45,778 nt of DNA from JAABQT01 sp035459025 (lineage in GTDB: Bacteria; Pseudomonadota; Gammaproteobacteria; Burkholderiales; SG8-39): NCBI GenBank assembly GCA_035459025.1, contig DATHYT010000019.1, forward strand, positions 1-45,778, read 5' to 3'. The translations under genes were made by a program, and so were the position numbers. Positions within the stretch are counted from its first letter, which is position 1; each line of letters opens with the position of its first letter. Under the pieces are notes generated by a model, which saw only the letters and a list, made by a program, of their open reading frames with translations, was not told the DNA's origin and ran no database searches. Below, piece after piece: positions 1 through 8,521 of this stretch.

Positions 1-4
1 GCGC

Positions 5-721
5 TCAGCCGAAATAGGCCTGGTGCACCGCCGCGTCGCGCGCCAGCTCCTCGGCGCGGCCGGCGGCCACCACCCGGCCCTGCTGCAGCACGTAGCCGTG
101 GTGCGCGATGGCGAGCGTCTGGTGCACGTTCTGCTCGACCAGGAACACGGTGATGCCCTGCTCGTTGATGCGGCGGATGATCTGGAAGTTCTCCTTCACC
201 AGCAGCGGCGACAGGCCGAGCGAGGGCTCGTCGACGAGCAGCAGCTGCGGCGCGCTCATCAGGCCGCGGCCGATCGACACCATCGCCTGCTCGCCGCCCG
301 ACATGGTGCCGGCGAGCTGCGCGCGGCGCTCGGCGAGGCGCGGGAAGATCTCGTAGGCGTGCGCGAGGCGCGCCGCGACGGTCGCCGCCGACGCCTCCTG
401 GTAGGCGCCCAGGCGCAGGTTCTCTTCCACCGTGAGCTTGGGAAACACCTTGCGGCCCTCGGGGATGCAGGCGATGCCGGCGGCGATCACCTTGTGCGTC
501 GGCAGCCCGGCGAGCTCCACGTCGCCGAAGCGGATCGAGCCCGCGCGCGGCGGCGTGAGGCCGAGGATGGCGCGGATCAGCGTGGTCTTGCCCGAGCCGT
601 TCGAGCCGAGCAGGCAGGTGATGCTGCCGGGGGCGACCGAGAGCGTCACGCCCTCGAGCACGTCGGCCTTGTCGTAGGCGGCGTACACGCCGTTCACTTC
701 GAGCGGCCGCGCGGCGCTCAT
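5..721 (-). CDS. livF: Branched-chain amino acid type ABC transporter, ATP-binding protein LivF
   Basis: This 238-residue ATPase should bind the cytoplasmic face of the LivHM permease and drive import of branched-chain or related amino acids or organic acids. Visible motifs are a Walker A of the form GSNGSGKT at residues 39-46, an SGGEQ signature at 141-145 and a Walker B ending LLLVDEP near 160-166, with a switch histidine region (VEQNVH) further on. Length is normal for LivF. The ATG overlaps the livG stop by four bases (ATGA), so translation is probably coupled. It is the last gene of the operon inside the window and its stop lies at the left edge. The family call is firm; the substrate is not determined by sequence. 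Confidence 0.95.
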   Translation of the reverse strand: MSAARPLEVNGVYAAYDKADVLEGVTLSVAPGSITCLLGSNGSGKTTLIRAILGLTPPRAGSIRFGDVELAGLPTHKVIAAGIACIPEGRKVFPKLTVEENLRLGAYQEASAATVAARLAHAYEIFPRLAERRAQLAGTMSGGEQAMVSIGRGLMSAPQLLLVDEPSLGLSPLLVKENFQIIRRINEQGITVFLVEQNVHQTLAIAHHGYVLQQGRVVAAGRAEELARDAAVHQAYFG

Positions 722-1494
722 TCCACCCCCAGGTAGGCTTCCTGCACCTGGCGGTCGGCCGCCACCTCGCGGTAGCTGCCCTCGGCGATCTTCCTGCCGA
801 AGTTGAGCACCACGCAGCGCTCGGTGATGCGCTCGATCACGCCCATTTCGTGCTCGATGATGACGACGGTGAGGCCCGCGATGCGCCCGCGGATCTCCAG
901 GATGTCGTCCATCAGCTCGCGCGTCTCTTCCTCGGTCATGCCGGCCGAGGGCTCGTCCAGAAGCAGCAGCCGCGGCCGGCTGATGAGCGCGCGGCAGATC
1001 TCGATGCGGCGCCGGTCGATCATCGGCAGCGCGCCCACCGCCTCGAACATGCGCTCGGCGAGCGGCGCGTCGAACACGCGCACCAGCTCGCGTGCCTCGT
1101 CGAACGCCTGCTCGAACTGGCGCGCGAAGGCGGCGCGGCGGAACAGGTTGAACCACAGCCCGCGCGACAGGTTCTTGTGGTTGCCGAGCAGGATGTTGTC
1201 GACGATCGACAGCGGCAGGCACAGGCGCGAGCGCTGGAAGGTGCGCGCGATGCCCGCCTCGTAGACCGCCTGCGCCGGCAGGTTGGTGATGTCGCGGCCC
1301 AGAAACCGCGCCCGCCCCGCGCTCGCCTCGTAGATGCCGGTGAGCACGTTGAAGCAGGTGGTCTTGCCCGAGCCGTTCGGGCCGATGAGTCCCACGATCT
1401 CGCCCTCGCCGACCTGCATGTCGAGCTGGTCGAGCGCGACCAGGCCGCCGAAGCGCCGGCTGAAGCCCTCGAGCAGGAGCACCGGGGCGCTCAT
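718..1494 (-). CDS. livG: Branched-chain amino acid type ABC transporter, ATP-binding protein LivG
   Basis: This 258-residue protein is the second ATPase of the importer. Walker A (GPNGSGKT) is at residues 38-45, a Q-loop (TFQRSRL) near 85-91 and Walker B (LLLLDEPSAG) near 177-185, followed by a switch His in IIEHEMG. Oddly, the ABC signature is degenerate: where LivG proteins usually carry a Gly-Gln motif of the LSYGQQ kind, residues 155-164 read GALPMIDRRR, with no signature glycine or glutamine. The codons there are clear, so this is not an obvious frameshift. The gene overlaps livM upstream and livF downstream by four bases each. LivF carries a good signature, so one ATP site of the pair may be weakened. 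Confidence 0.94.
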   Translation of the reverse strand: MSAPVLLLEGFSRRFGGLVALDQLDMQVGEGEIVGLIGPNGSGKTTCFNVLTGIYEASAGRARFLGRDITNLPAQAVYEAGIARTFQRSRLCLPLSIVDNILLGNHKNLSRGLWFNLFRRAAFARQFEQAFDEARELVRVFDAPLAERMFEAVGALPMIDRRRIEICRALISRPRLLLLDEPSAGMTEEETRELMDDILEIRGRIAGLTVVIIEHEMGVIERITERCVVLNFGRKIAEGSYREVAADRQVQEAYLGVE

Positions 1495-2636
1495 CGCGGC
1501 TTCCAGCCCGGCAGGTACACGCGCAGCCGCCGCGGCAGCAGCCCGCCCGGGCGGTACAGCAGCACCAGAATCACCAGCGCGGCAAACAGCAGGAACCGGT
1601 ACTCCTGGATCAGCTGCAGCTTCTCGGGCAGCATCACGACGATCGCCGCCGCGAGCGCCGCGCCCCAAGGGTTGCCGATGCCGCCAAGCAGGATGATCGA
1701 CACCATGATGAGCGAGTCGCCGAAGGTGAAGTTGGTCGGCGCGATGAAGCCGAGCATCAGCGCGTAGAGCGCGCCGGCGACCCCGGCCATGAAGTTGCCC
1801 AGGGTGAAGGCGACGATCTTCCAGCGCGCGATGTGCACGCCGAAGCAGGCCGCCGCAGTCTCGTCCAGGCGCACCGCGTCGAGGCTCAAGCCGATCCACG
1901 AGCGCTCCAGGCGCCGCGTCACGGCGAAGCCGAGGATCACCAGCAGCAGCGCCACCAGCACGTAGCTCACGTAGAACGAGAACTCGACGCCGGCGACGCT
2001 GAAGTTCTGGTTGAACTTCCAGCCCAGCACCTGCATGCTGGGCAGCTTCAGGCCCTGCGGCCCGCCGAGCGTGTCGTTCACTTCCAGGAACGTCTTGAAC
2101 AGCAGCACGAAGGCGATGGTCACCACCGCCGAGTAGTGCCCGCGCGTGCGCAGCACCGGCAGGATCAGGATCGAGCCGACCAGTGCCGCCACCGCGCCGC
2201 CGATGGCGAGCACCAAAAGGTGCGGGATCGCGGTGTGCGTAGTCAGCACCGCCGCGGTGTAGCAGCCCACGCCGAGGAACGCCGCGGCGGCGAAGTTCAC
2301 CATGCCGGCGTAGCCGAACTGGATGGTGAGCCCGAGGCAGACGAGGAAATACACCAGCACCGTGCCCGCCATCAGCAGCGGGAAGTGGTCGTCGTGGAAG
2401 AAGCCGACGAACACGAACAGCCCCACGATGCCGAGGCGCAGCATCGCGGGCTCGCGCTCGGTGAAGGCGCGCGCCGCCGGCGCGAGCCAGCCGGTGCGCC
2501 GCGCCAGCACCGCGCCCACCGCGGCGGCCGCCAGCACCGCCACCACCTCCCACTCGCTCTCGGCCCACATGAAGGCGATGGCGAGTGCCGTCACCAGCCC
2601 CGCGGCCAGCGCCCCCGGCCAGAGCGGCGCGCTCAT
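1491..2636 (-). CDS. livM: Branched-chain amino acid type ABC transporter permease LivM
   Basis: This 381-residue polytopic inner-membrane permease pairs with LivH to form the translocation pore. The first third has hydrophobic helices plus a short polar stretch, as in long LivM proteins. The core carries the family loop GLTIQFGYAGMVNF (about residues 102-115) and, near the C-terminus, a helix followed by GGIGNPWGAALAA, which is the cytoplasmic EAA-like loop contacting the ATPase. Length is at the upper end for LivM. The ATG overlaps the livH stop by four bases and its own stop overlaps livG. Family assignment is strong; the substrate is inferred only from family membership. Confidence 0.93.
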   Translation of the reverse strand: MSAPLWPGALAAGLVTALAIAFMWAESEWEVVAVLAAAAVGAVLARRTGWLAPAARAFTEREPAMLRLGIVGLFVFVGFFHDDHFPLLMAGTVLVYFLVCLGLTIQFGYAGMVNFAAAAFLGVGCYTAAVLTTHTAIPHLLVLAIGGAVAALVGSILILPVLRTRGHYSAVVTIAFVLLFKTFLEVNDTLGGPQGLKLPSMQVLGWKFNQNFSVAGVEFSFYVSYVLVALLLVILGFAVTRRLERSWIGLSLDAVRLDETAAACFGVHIARWKIVAFTLGNFMAGVAGALYALMLGFIAPTNFTFGDSLIMVSIILLGGIGNPWGAALAAAIVVMLPEKLQLIQEYRFLLFAALVILVLLYRPGGLLPRRLRVYLPGWKPR

Positions 2637-3553
2637 ACGCGCTCGCTCGTTTTCTCGGCGATCAGGCCGGTCGGGCGCCAGGCCATGATCGCGATCACCA
2701 CGGCGAAGGCGAACACGTCCTTGTAGGCGCTGGCGAAAGGCAGCGCCACCGCGCCGACGGTCTGCAGCGCGGCGAACAGGAACCCGCCCAGGATCGCGCC
2801 GTAGATGTTGCCGAGACCCCCGACGATCGCCGCGCTGAAGCCGATCACGCCGAGCAGCAGGCCCATGCCGAAGTTGATCTCGCTGTAGTACAGGCCGTTC
2901 ATCACGCCGGCGAAGGCCGCCGCCGCCGAGCCGACCGCGAAGGTCACCAGCACGATGAGCGTGAAGTTGATGCCCATGGTCTTCGCCGTCTCCTCGTCCT
3001 GCGCCACGGCGCGGATCGCGAGACCGAGCTTGGTGCGGTTGATGAGCACGTGGATGGCGACGATCACCGCCAGGCCGGCGAGAAACAGCAGCACGCTATC
3101 CAGGCGCAGGTTGAAGCTGCCGAGCGCCATCGCGTCGTCGGGCAGCAGGCGCGGAAAGCGCTTCGGGTTGGCGCCGTCGGGGAAGAACAAGCGCACGCAC
3201 TCGCGCAGCACCGTGCCGAGCATCAGCGTCACCAGCAGGATGTTGAGCGGCGGCGCGGATTTCAGCGGCATGACGAGATACTTGGCGATGAGCGCCCCGA
3301 GGATCGCCATCGAGCCGGTGGCCACCAGCAGCACGGCCAGGACCTGCAGCCAGGGATTGGCGGCGCCAAGCGCCTGCAGGCCGAGGTAGGTCGAGAAGCC
3401 GGCGAAGGTGCCCACCGTGAGCACGTCGCCGTGGCTGAACTTGATGACGTCGAGCACGCCGAAGAACAGCGTGAAGCCGACCGCGACCAGGGCGTACATC
3501 ATGCCCAGCATCAGGCCGTTGGCGACGAATTGCGCGAGGAGTCCGGCGTCCAT
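2633..3553 (-). CDS. livH: Branched-chain amino acid type ABC transporter permease LivH
   Basis: This 306-residue polytopic membrane protein is the partner permease of LivM. The N-terminal segment reads as the typical LivH start (FVANGLMLGMMYALVAVGF, about residues 9-27), followed by FFGVLDVIKFSHGDV. The C-terminal half carries GLGNIYGAILGGF, the loop expected to contact LivG/LivF. About eight hydrophobic helices can be seen. It sits between livK, 57 bases upstream in transcription order and separated by a strong hairpin, and livM, which overlaps by four bases. The hairpin suggests livHMGF is expressed below livK. Confidence 0.94.
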   Translation of the reverse strand: MDAGLLAQFVANGLMLGMMYALVAVGFTLFFGVLDVIKFSHGDVLTVGTFAGFSTYLGLQALGAANPWLQVLAVLLVATGSMAILGALIAKYLVMPLKSAPPLNILLVTLMLGTVLRECVRLFFPDGANPKRFPRLLPDDAMALGSFNLRLDSVLLFLAGLAVIVAIHVLINRTKLGLAIRAVAQDEETAKTMGINFTLIVLVTFAVGSAAAAFAGVMNGLYYSEINFGMGLLLGVIGFSAAIVGGLGNIYGAILGGFLFAALQTVGAVALPFASAYKDVFAFAVVIAIMAWRPTGLIAEKTSERV

Positions 3554-3560
3554 GCGAAAT

Positions 3561-3591
3561 GGAAGGGGCAGGCGCTGCGCCCGCCCCTTCC
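3561..3591 (-). promoter_or_regulatory. Intergenic stem-loop between livK and livH
   Basis: A nine-base perfect stem (GGAAGGGGC / GCCCCTTCC) encloses a second short stem (GGCG / CGCC) with a three-base loop, separated by one A/C mismatch. It lies directly after the livK stop and before livH. Seen in sequence: the inverted repeat. Inferred: a 3'-end stabiliser or partial terminator giving more binding protein than permease, as is known for other ABC import operons. There is no T-run, so complete termination is unlikely. Confidence 0.6.
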
Positions 3592-3610
3592 GCCAGTCAG
3601 GACTGCCTGC

Positions 3611-4771
3611 TTACTTCCCGGCGAGCTTGCGCTTGCCGGTGGCGTATTCGCTGTCCTCCCAGACCACCCACTTGCCGTCCTGGGCGACGTACTTGGTGAT
3701 CGCCGCCACGGTGTTCTGGCCGTGGTCGTCGAACGTGATCTTGCCGACGATCGAATCCACGTTCTTCACGTTGCCGAGCGCCTCGGTGACCTTCTTGCGG
3801 TCGGGGCCGACGCGCTCGATGGTGTCGAGGATCAGGTTCATGGCGGCGAAGGCGAACGCGCCGTAGGCCTCGGGCGCTTCCGCGTACTTCGCCTCGGCGT
3901 ACTTCTGCATGAAGAACTGCCCGCCGGGGAGCTTTTCCACCGGCGCGCCCTCGCGGAACGCGAGCACGCCCTCGGCGAGCGGCCCCAGGCCCTCGATGAA
4001 CGCATCCGAGACGATGCCCGAGGTGCCCACGAACTGCGCCTTGATGCCGAGCTTTTCCATCTGCGAGCGGATGCGCACGCCGATCGGGGTGAGACCCCCG
4101 AAGTAGATCGCGTCCACGTTGAGCGACTTGATCTGCGTGAGCTCGGCGTTGAAGTCCTGCTGGTCGGCGGTGACGCCGAAGGTGCCGACGATCGCGCCGC
4201 CGTTCTTCGCCAGGTTCTCGCTGAAGTACTTGTTGTGGCCCTTGCCGTAGTCGGTGGTGTCGTGGATCACGGCGAACTTCCTGAACCCCTGGCCGGTGGA
4301 GAATTTCGCGTTCACCTCGTTCTGGTTGATCATCGTGCCGTTGACGCGGTGGATCTCCTTGTAGTTGTTGCCGTAGGTGATGTCGGGCAGCACCGCGCCC
4401 CACACGATCACCGGCAGGCCGAACTTGTGATAGACGTCGACGGTGCCGATCGCCACCGCCGAGCAGTAGTGCGTGGCGCCGGCGATGATCGAGCGGTCGG
4501 AGGCGGCCTTGGTCGCCACCTGCACGCCGACGTTCGGCTTGCACTCGTCGTCGAGCACCACCATCTCGTACTTGTACTTCGCCTTGGGGTCGGCGTTACG
4601 CAGCCGCACCGCAAGGTCGGCGGAGTTGCGCCCGCCCAGCCCGTTCACCGAAACGCCGCCGGTAAGCGGGCCGATGAACACCACTTTGACTTCCTTCTTC
4701 TGCGCGAGCGCGCTGCCGGCGGCAAGGCCGAGCGCGAGCGCGCCGGCAAACAGCATGCGTGAGAACTTCAT
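3611..4771 (-). CDS. livK: Branched-chain amino acid type ABC transporter, periplasmic substrate-binding protein
   Basis: This 386-residue periplasmic binding protein (type I fold, Leu/Ile/Val-binding family) delivers substrate to LivHM. A Sec signal peptide is clear: Lys near the start, a hydrophobic core, then cleavage after AGSALA before QKKEVKV. The mature N-terminus has the family pattern KVVFIGPLTGGVSVNG. The ATG at 4771 is chosen because a strong Shine-Dalgarno (AGGAGG, about 4779-4784) precedes it; an in-frame start further upstream would add residues with no signal-peptide character. It is the first gene of the liv operon. This family also binds aromatic compounds, amides and urea, so the ligand stays open. 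Confidence 0.93.
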   Translation of the reverse strand: MKFSRMLFAGALALGLAAGSALAQKKEVKVVFIGPLTGGVSVNGLGGRNSADLAVRLRNADPKAKYKYEMVVLDDECKPNVGVQVATKAASDRSIIAGATHYCSAVAIGTVDVYHKFGLPVIVWGAVLPDITYGNNYKEIHRVNGTMINQNEVNAKFSTGQGFRKFAVIHDTTDYGKGHNKYFSENLAKNGGAIVGTFGVTADQQDFNAELTQIKSLNVDAIYFGGLTPIGVRIRSQMEKLGIKAQFVGTSGIVSDAFIEGLGPLAEGVLAFREGAPVEKLPGGQFFMQKYAEAKYAEAPEAYGAFAFAAMNLILDTIERVGPDRKKVTEALGNVKNVDSIVGKITFDDHGQNTVAAITKYVAQDGKWVVWEDSEYATGKRKLAGK

Positions 4772-4799
4772 GGATCCCCTCCTCCTGGAATGATCGCAA

Positions 4800-4825
4800 G
4801 CGACGGCGCGAGCTTGCGCCATCGC
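4800..4825 (-). terminator. Terminator-like hairpin downstream of clpB
   Basis: On the minus strand a ten-base-pair stem (GCGATGGCGC / GCGCCGTCGC, one T-G wobble) closes a six-base loop, 23 bases beyond the clpB stop. The following bases are only weakly T-rich. It separates clpB from the strong ribosome binding site of livK. Likely a rho-independent-type terminator or insulating hairpin; the sequence alone does not prove efficiency. Confidence 0.55.
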
Positions 4826-4848
4826 GCGGTGAGGGTCAAGACGGTGTT

Positions 4849-7446
4849 TTACGCCGCCGCGCGCGCCTGCGCCTTCTCGAAGCTCATGCGCCCGTTGCGC
4901 CAGTCGGCGCGGATGGTGTCCTTGGGCGCAAAGCGTCCCTCCAGAATCGCCTTGGCGAGCGGGTTCTCGAGCTCGGACTGGATGGCGCGTTTCAGCGGCC
5001 GCGCGCCGTACACCGGGTCGAAGCCGACCTTGGCGAGCTCGCTCACCGCCGCGTCCGACACCTCCAGCCCGTACTCGAGCTTCGCCAGGCGCGCCTTCAG
5101 CACGCCAAGCTGGATGCCGGCGATCGACTTGATGTGCTCCTCGCCCAGGGCGTGGAACACCACCACCTCGTCGATGCGGTTGACGAACTCGGGCCGGAAC
5201 TGGTTCTTCACCTCGGCCATCACCGCCACCTTGATCACGCCGTAGTCCGACCCGGACATCTGCTGGATCATCTGCGAGCCGAGGTTGGAGGTCATGGCGA
5301 GCACCGTGTTCTTGAAGTCGACCGTCCTGCCCTGGCCGTCGGTCAGGCGCCCCTCATCGAGCACCTGCAAGAGCGCGTTGAAGACGTCGGGGTGCGCCTT
5401 CTCGATCTCGTCGAAGAGGATCACGGCGTAGGGCTTGCGGCGCACCTGCTCGGTGAGCTGCCCGCCCTCGTCGTAGCCCACGTACCCGGGCGGCGCGCCG
5501 ATGAGGCGCGACACCGAGTGCTTCTCCATGTATTCCGACATGTCGATGCGGATGAGGTGTTCTTCCGAATCGAAGAGGAAACCGGCGAGCGCCTTGCACA
5601 GCTCGGTCTTGCCCACGCCCGTGGGCCCGAGGAACAGGAACGAGCCGTACGGGCGGTTCGGGTCGGAAAGGCCCGAGCGCGAGCGCCGTATCGCATCCGA
5701 CACGAGGCGCACGGCCTCGTCCTGGCCGACCACGCGCTCGTGCAGTTTCGCTTCCATCTTGATGAGCTTCTCGCGCTCGCCCTGCATCATCTTGGACACG
5801 GGAATGCCGGTGGCGCGCGACACCACCTCGGCGATCTCTTCCGCGCCGACCTGGGTGCGCACGAGCTTCGCCTTCGCCGTCTTGGCGTCGGCCTTCTCCG
5901 CGCTCTTCAGCTGCGCTTCGAGCTGCGGCAGCTTGCCGTACTGCAGCTCGGCGAGCTTGTCGTACTGGCCTTTTCGCTGCAGCTCGGCCATCTGCTGGCG
6001 CGTGCGCTCGATCTCTTCCTTGATGTGCTGCGCGCCCTGCACCTGGGCTTTCTCCGCCTTCCAGACCTCTTCCAAGTCGGAATAGTCCTTCTCCAGGCGC
6101 TTGATCTCGTCCTCGATGAGGCCGAGGCGCTTCTTCGACGCTTCGTCCTTTTCCTTCTTCACCGCCTCGCGCTCGATCCTGAGCTGGATCAGGCGCCGCT
6201 CGAGCCGGTCCATCGACTCGGGCTTGGAGTCGATCTCCATCTTGATGCGCGAGGCGGCCTCGTCGATCAGGTCGATCGCCTTGTCCGGGAGGAACCGGTC
6301 GGTGACGTAGCGGTGCGAGAGCTCGGCCGCGGCGACGATCGCCGGGTCGGTGATCTCGACGCCGTGGTGCACCTCGTACTTCTCCTGCAGGCCGCGCAGG
6401 ATGGCGATGGTCGCCTCGACCGTCGGCTCGCCCACCAGCACCTTCTGGAAGCGCCGCTCGAGCGCGGCGTCCTTTTCCACGTACTTGCGGTATTCGTTCA
6501 GGGTGGTGGCGCCGATGCAGTGCAGCTCGCCGCGCGCGAGCGCGGGCTTGAGCATGTTGCCGGCGTCGATCGCGCCTTCGGCCTTGCCGGCGCCGACCAT
6601 GGTGTGCAGCTCGTCGATGAAGACGATGGTGTTGCCCTCGTCCTTCGCCAGGTCCTTCAGCACCGCCTTGAGGCGCTCCTCGAACTCGCCGCGGTACTTG
6701 GCGCCGGCGAGCAGCGAAGCCATGTCGAGCACCAGCACGCGCTTGTGCTTCAGCGACTCGGGCACCTCGCCATTGATGATCCGTTGCGCAAGGCCCTCCA
6801 CGATGGCGGTCTTGCCCACGCCCGGTTCCCCGATCAGCACAGGATTGTTCTTCGTGCGCCGCTGCAGGATCTGGATGCAGCGCCGGATCTCGTCGTCCCG
6901 GCCGATGACCGGGTCGAGCTTGCCCGCGCGCGCGCGGTCGGTGAGATCGAGCGTGTATTTTTCGAGGGCCTTCCTCTGCGACTCGTCGGCCTGGCCGGAA
7001 ACGCTCGCCCCGCCGCGCACTTCCTCGATCGCCTTCTCCAGCGCCGCCTTCGTGACGCCGGCCTGCTTCAGCAGCCGGCCGGCTTCGCCCTTGTCGGCCG
7101 TGGCAGCGAGCAGAAAGAGCTCCGAGGCGATGTACTGGTCGCCGCGCTTCTGCGCCTCCTTGTCGGTGACGTTGAGCAGCGCCGCCAGCTCGCGCGAGAT
7201 GTTGACCTCGCCCGCGGTGCCTTCCACCTTGGCGATGCGCCCAAGCGACTCGGCGAGGGCCTTCTTCAGCGCGCCGGGGTTGCCGCCCGCCTTGGCGATG
7301 AGCGAGGCGGCACCGCTGTCCTCCTGCTCGAGGAGCGCAGCCAGTAGGTGCTGCGGCTCGATGTACGGGTGGTCGCGCCCCACGGCGAGGCTCTGGGCCT
7401 CGGCGAGGGCTTCCTGCAGCCGGGTGGTCAATTTGTCGAGTCGCAT
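4849..7446 (-). CDS. clpB: ATP-dependent disaggregase ClpB
   Basis: This 865-residue Hsp100 chaperone works as a cytoplasmic hexamer with DnaK/DnaJ to pull apart heat-aggregated proteins. Order of domains: Clp N-terminal repeats (about 1-145), first AAA+ module with Walker A GEPGVGKT at 206-213, a long coiled middle domain rich in Lys/Glu (about 400-520) that marks ClpB rather than ClpA, then a second AAA+ module with GPTGVGKTEL near 605 and the GYVGYDEGG pore loop, and a C-terminal D2-small domain. Length equals the family norm. The start MRLDKLTTRL matches the family. No Shine-Dalgarno is evident, and no heat-shock promoter is recognisable in the 30 bases before it; the promoter may lie inside crcB. 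Confidence 0.97.
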   Translation of the reverse strand: MRLDKLTTRLQEALAEAQSLAVGRDHPYIEPQHLLAALLEQEDSGAASLIAKAGGNPGALKKALAESLGRIAKVEGTAGEVNISRELAALLNVTDKEAQKRGDQYIASELFLLAATADKGEAGRLLKQAGVTKAALEKAIEEVRGGASVSGQADESQRKALEKYTLDLTDRARAGKLDPVIGRDDEIRRCIQILQRRTKNNPVLIGEPGVGKTAIVEGLAQRIINGEVPESLKHKRVLVLDMASLLAGAKYRGEFEERLKAVLKDLAKDEGNTIVFIDELHTMVGAGKAEGAIDAGNMLKPALARGELHCIGATTLNEYRKYVEKDAALERRFQKVLVGEPTVEATIAILRGLQEKYEVHHGVEITDPAIVAAAELSHRYVTDRFLPDKAIDLIDEAASRIKMEIDSKPESMDRLERRLIQLRIEREAVKKEKDEASKKRLGLIEDEIKRLEKDYSDLEEVWKAEKAQVQGAQHIKEEIERTRQQMAELQRKGQYDKLAELQYGKLPQLEAQLKSAEKADAKTAKAKLVRTQVGAEEIAEVVSRATGIPVSKMMQGEREKLIKMEAKLHERVVGQDEAVRLVSDAIRRSRSGLSDPNRPYGSFLFLGPTGVGKTELCKALAGFLFDSEEHLIRIDMSEYMEKHSVSRLIGAPPGYVGYDEGGQLTEQVRRKPYAVILFDEIEKAHPDVFNALLQVLDEGRLTDGQGRTVDFKNTVLAMTSNLGSQMIQQMSGSDYGVIKVAVMAEVKNQFRPEFVNRIDEVVVFHALGEEHIKSIAGIQLGVLKARLAKLEYGLEVSDAAVSELAKVGFDPVYGARPLKRAIQSELENPLAKAILEGRFAPKDTIRADWRNGRMSFEKAQARAAA

Positions 7447-7457
7447 GTGGGGAGAAT

Positions 7458-7473
7458 GGGGGCGGAAGCCCCC
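7458..7473 (-). terminator. Hairpin between crcB and clpB
   Basis: A perfect six-base stem (GGGGGC / GCCCCC) with a four-base loop lies four bases past the crcB stop and ends 12 bases before the clpB ATG. It may end the nine-gene cofactor operon, or lower read-through into clpB. No T-tract follows, so the terminator call is tentative. Confidence 0.4.
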
Positions 7474-7476
7474 GAT

Positions 7477-7857
7477 TCAAGCGAGGAACCGGTAGCTTGC
7501 GTAGCCCACGAGGGTGGCCAGCAGCGCCCCCAGCAGGTGGGCGCCCGAGTGCGCCAGGGCCGCGAGGTACCTTTCCGCGTACAGCAGCGCCATGGACTCG
7601 GCCGAAAACGTGGAGAAGGTGGTGAGTGCGCCGAGGAACCCGGTGATGCACGCCAGGCGCCATTCGGGCGCCATCGACGGGTGGGCGGCAAAGAAGGCCA
7701 GCGCCAGCCCCACCGCGTAGCCGCCCGCGACGTTCGCGACGAGGGTGCCGAGCGGCAGGCTCGGCGTGAGGTGATTCAGCCAGCCGGCGAGCCCCCAGCG
7801 CGCCCAGGCCCCGAGCATGGCACCCACGCCGACCGCGGCGAGAGCCGACGCGCTCAC
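7477..7857 (-). CDS. crcB: Fluoride ion channel CrcB/FluC
   Basis: This 126-residue small membrane protein with four hydrophobic helices exports fluoride as a dual-topology dimer. Family marks are GAMLGAWARWGL near the N-terminus, the polar-helix motif PLGTLVANVAGGY with its channel Asn, and GFLGALTTFSTFS, the region with the pore Phe and Ser/Thr residues. The GTG at 7857 is chosen because it gives the normal family length and overlaps the moaE stop by four bases (GTGA); a longer reading would add a non-membrane Gly/Arg-rich tail. It is the last gene of the cofactor operon. There is no room for a fluoride riboswitch, so its expression follows the operon. Confidence 0.9.
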   Translation of the reverse strand: MSASALAAVGVGAMLGAWARWGLAGWLNHLTPSLPLGTLVANVAGGYAVGLALAFFAAHPSMAPEWRLACITGFLGALTTFSTFSAESMALLYAERYLAALAHSGAHLLGALLATLVGYASYRFLA

Positions 7858-8267
7858 TTCCAGCGCGCCGCCGCCTTGTCGTCGGCGGCGCGCGCCTCGA
7901 CCCAGCCCGCCGCCTCCTTCTTCCAGAACGGCGCCTGCGTCTTCAGGTAATCCATGATGAACTCGCACGCGGCGAAGGCGTCGCCGCGGTGCGCGCTCGC
8001 CACCGCCACCAGCACGATCTGGTCCGTGGGCTTCAGCTCGCCATAGCGGTGGATCACGGTGCAGCCCAGCACCTGCCAGCGGCCCGTGGCCTCGTCGACG
8101 ATTCTGTGCAGCGCCTTTTCCGTCATGCCCGGGTAGTGCTCGAGCGTCATGCCCACCTCGCGCACCACGCCGACGAAGCTCGCCACGGCGCCGACCCTGG
8201 GATCGGACGAAAGGGCGCGGATCTCGGCGCCCGCGTCGAAGTCCTCGCGCTGCACCGACGCCTTCAT
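7854..8267 (-). CDS. moaE: Molybdopterin synthase catalytic subunit MoaE
   Basis: This 137-residue protein forms the large subunit of molybdopterin synthase. With MoaD it adds two sulfurs to cyclic pyranopterin monophosphate. The family pattern is present: GAVASFVGVVR near residues 26-36, LEHYPGMTEKAL, then IHRYGELKPTD, VAVASAHRGDAF and a C-terminal APFWKKE with the catalytic Lys. Length is normal. It overlaps moaD and crcB by four bases each, keeping it with its partner. Cytoplasmic. Confidence 0.96.
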   Translation of the reverse strand: MKASVQREDFDAGAEIRALSSDPRVGAVASFVGVVREVGMTLEHYPGMTEKALHRIVDEATGRWQVLGCTVIHRYGELKPTDQIVLVAVASAHRGDAFAACEFIMDYLKTQAPFWKKEAAGWVEARAADDKAAARWK

Positions 8268-8521
8268 CCGCCGGTCACCGGGGGAAAGAACGCGACCTCG
8301 TCGCCCGCTTTCAGCGCCGACGTGGGCGGCGCCATGTCCTGGTTCAGCGCCGCGCGCACGAGCTTGCCCTCGGCAAGCGCAAGCTCCCAGGCGCCGCCGC
8401 GCGCGCGCAGGTGCGACCGGAGCGCCGCCACGGTGCCGACGCCCGCCGGCAGCTCGATCTCCTCGCCCGGGGTGCCGAGCTGCTCGCGCAACGCGGCGAA
8501 ATAGAGCACCCTCACCTTCAT
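8264..8521 (-). CDS. moaD: Molybdopterin synthase sulfur-carrier subunit MoaD
   Basis: This 85-residue ubiquitin-fold protein ends in Gly-Gly (PPVTGG), the tail that is adenylated and then carries the thiocarboxylate sulfur into MoaE. The start MKVRVLYFAALREQ fits the family, and the DEVAFFPPV segment precedes the tail. It overlaps moeA upstream and moaE downstream by four bases. The MoeB-type activating enzyme needed to charge it is not in this window. Confidence 0.95.
   Translation of the reverse strand: MKVRVLYFAALREQLGTPGEEIELPAGVGTVAALRSHLRARGGAWELALAEGKLVRAALNQDMAPPTSALKAGDEVAFFPPVTGG

Noticed and set aside
2585..7347. Long plus-strand open frames of 725 and 862 codons opposite livH/livK and clpB
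   Set aside because: Both mirror the codon structure of real minus-strand genes and have no recognisable motif, signal peptide or ribosome site.
7447..7900. A fluoride riboswitch controlling crcB
   Set aside because: crcB begins inside the end of moaE by a four-base overlap, so there is no leader to hold one.
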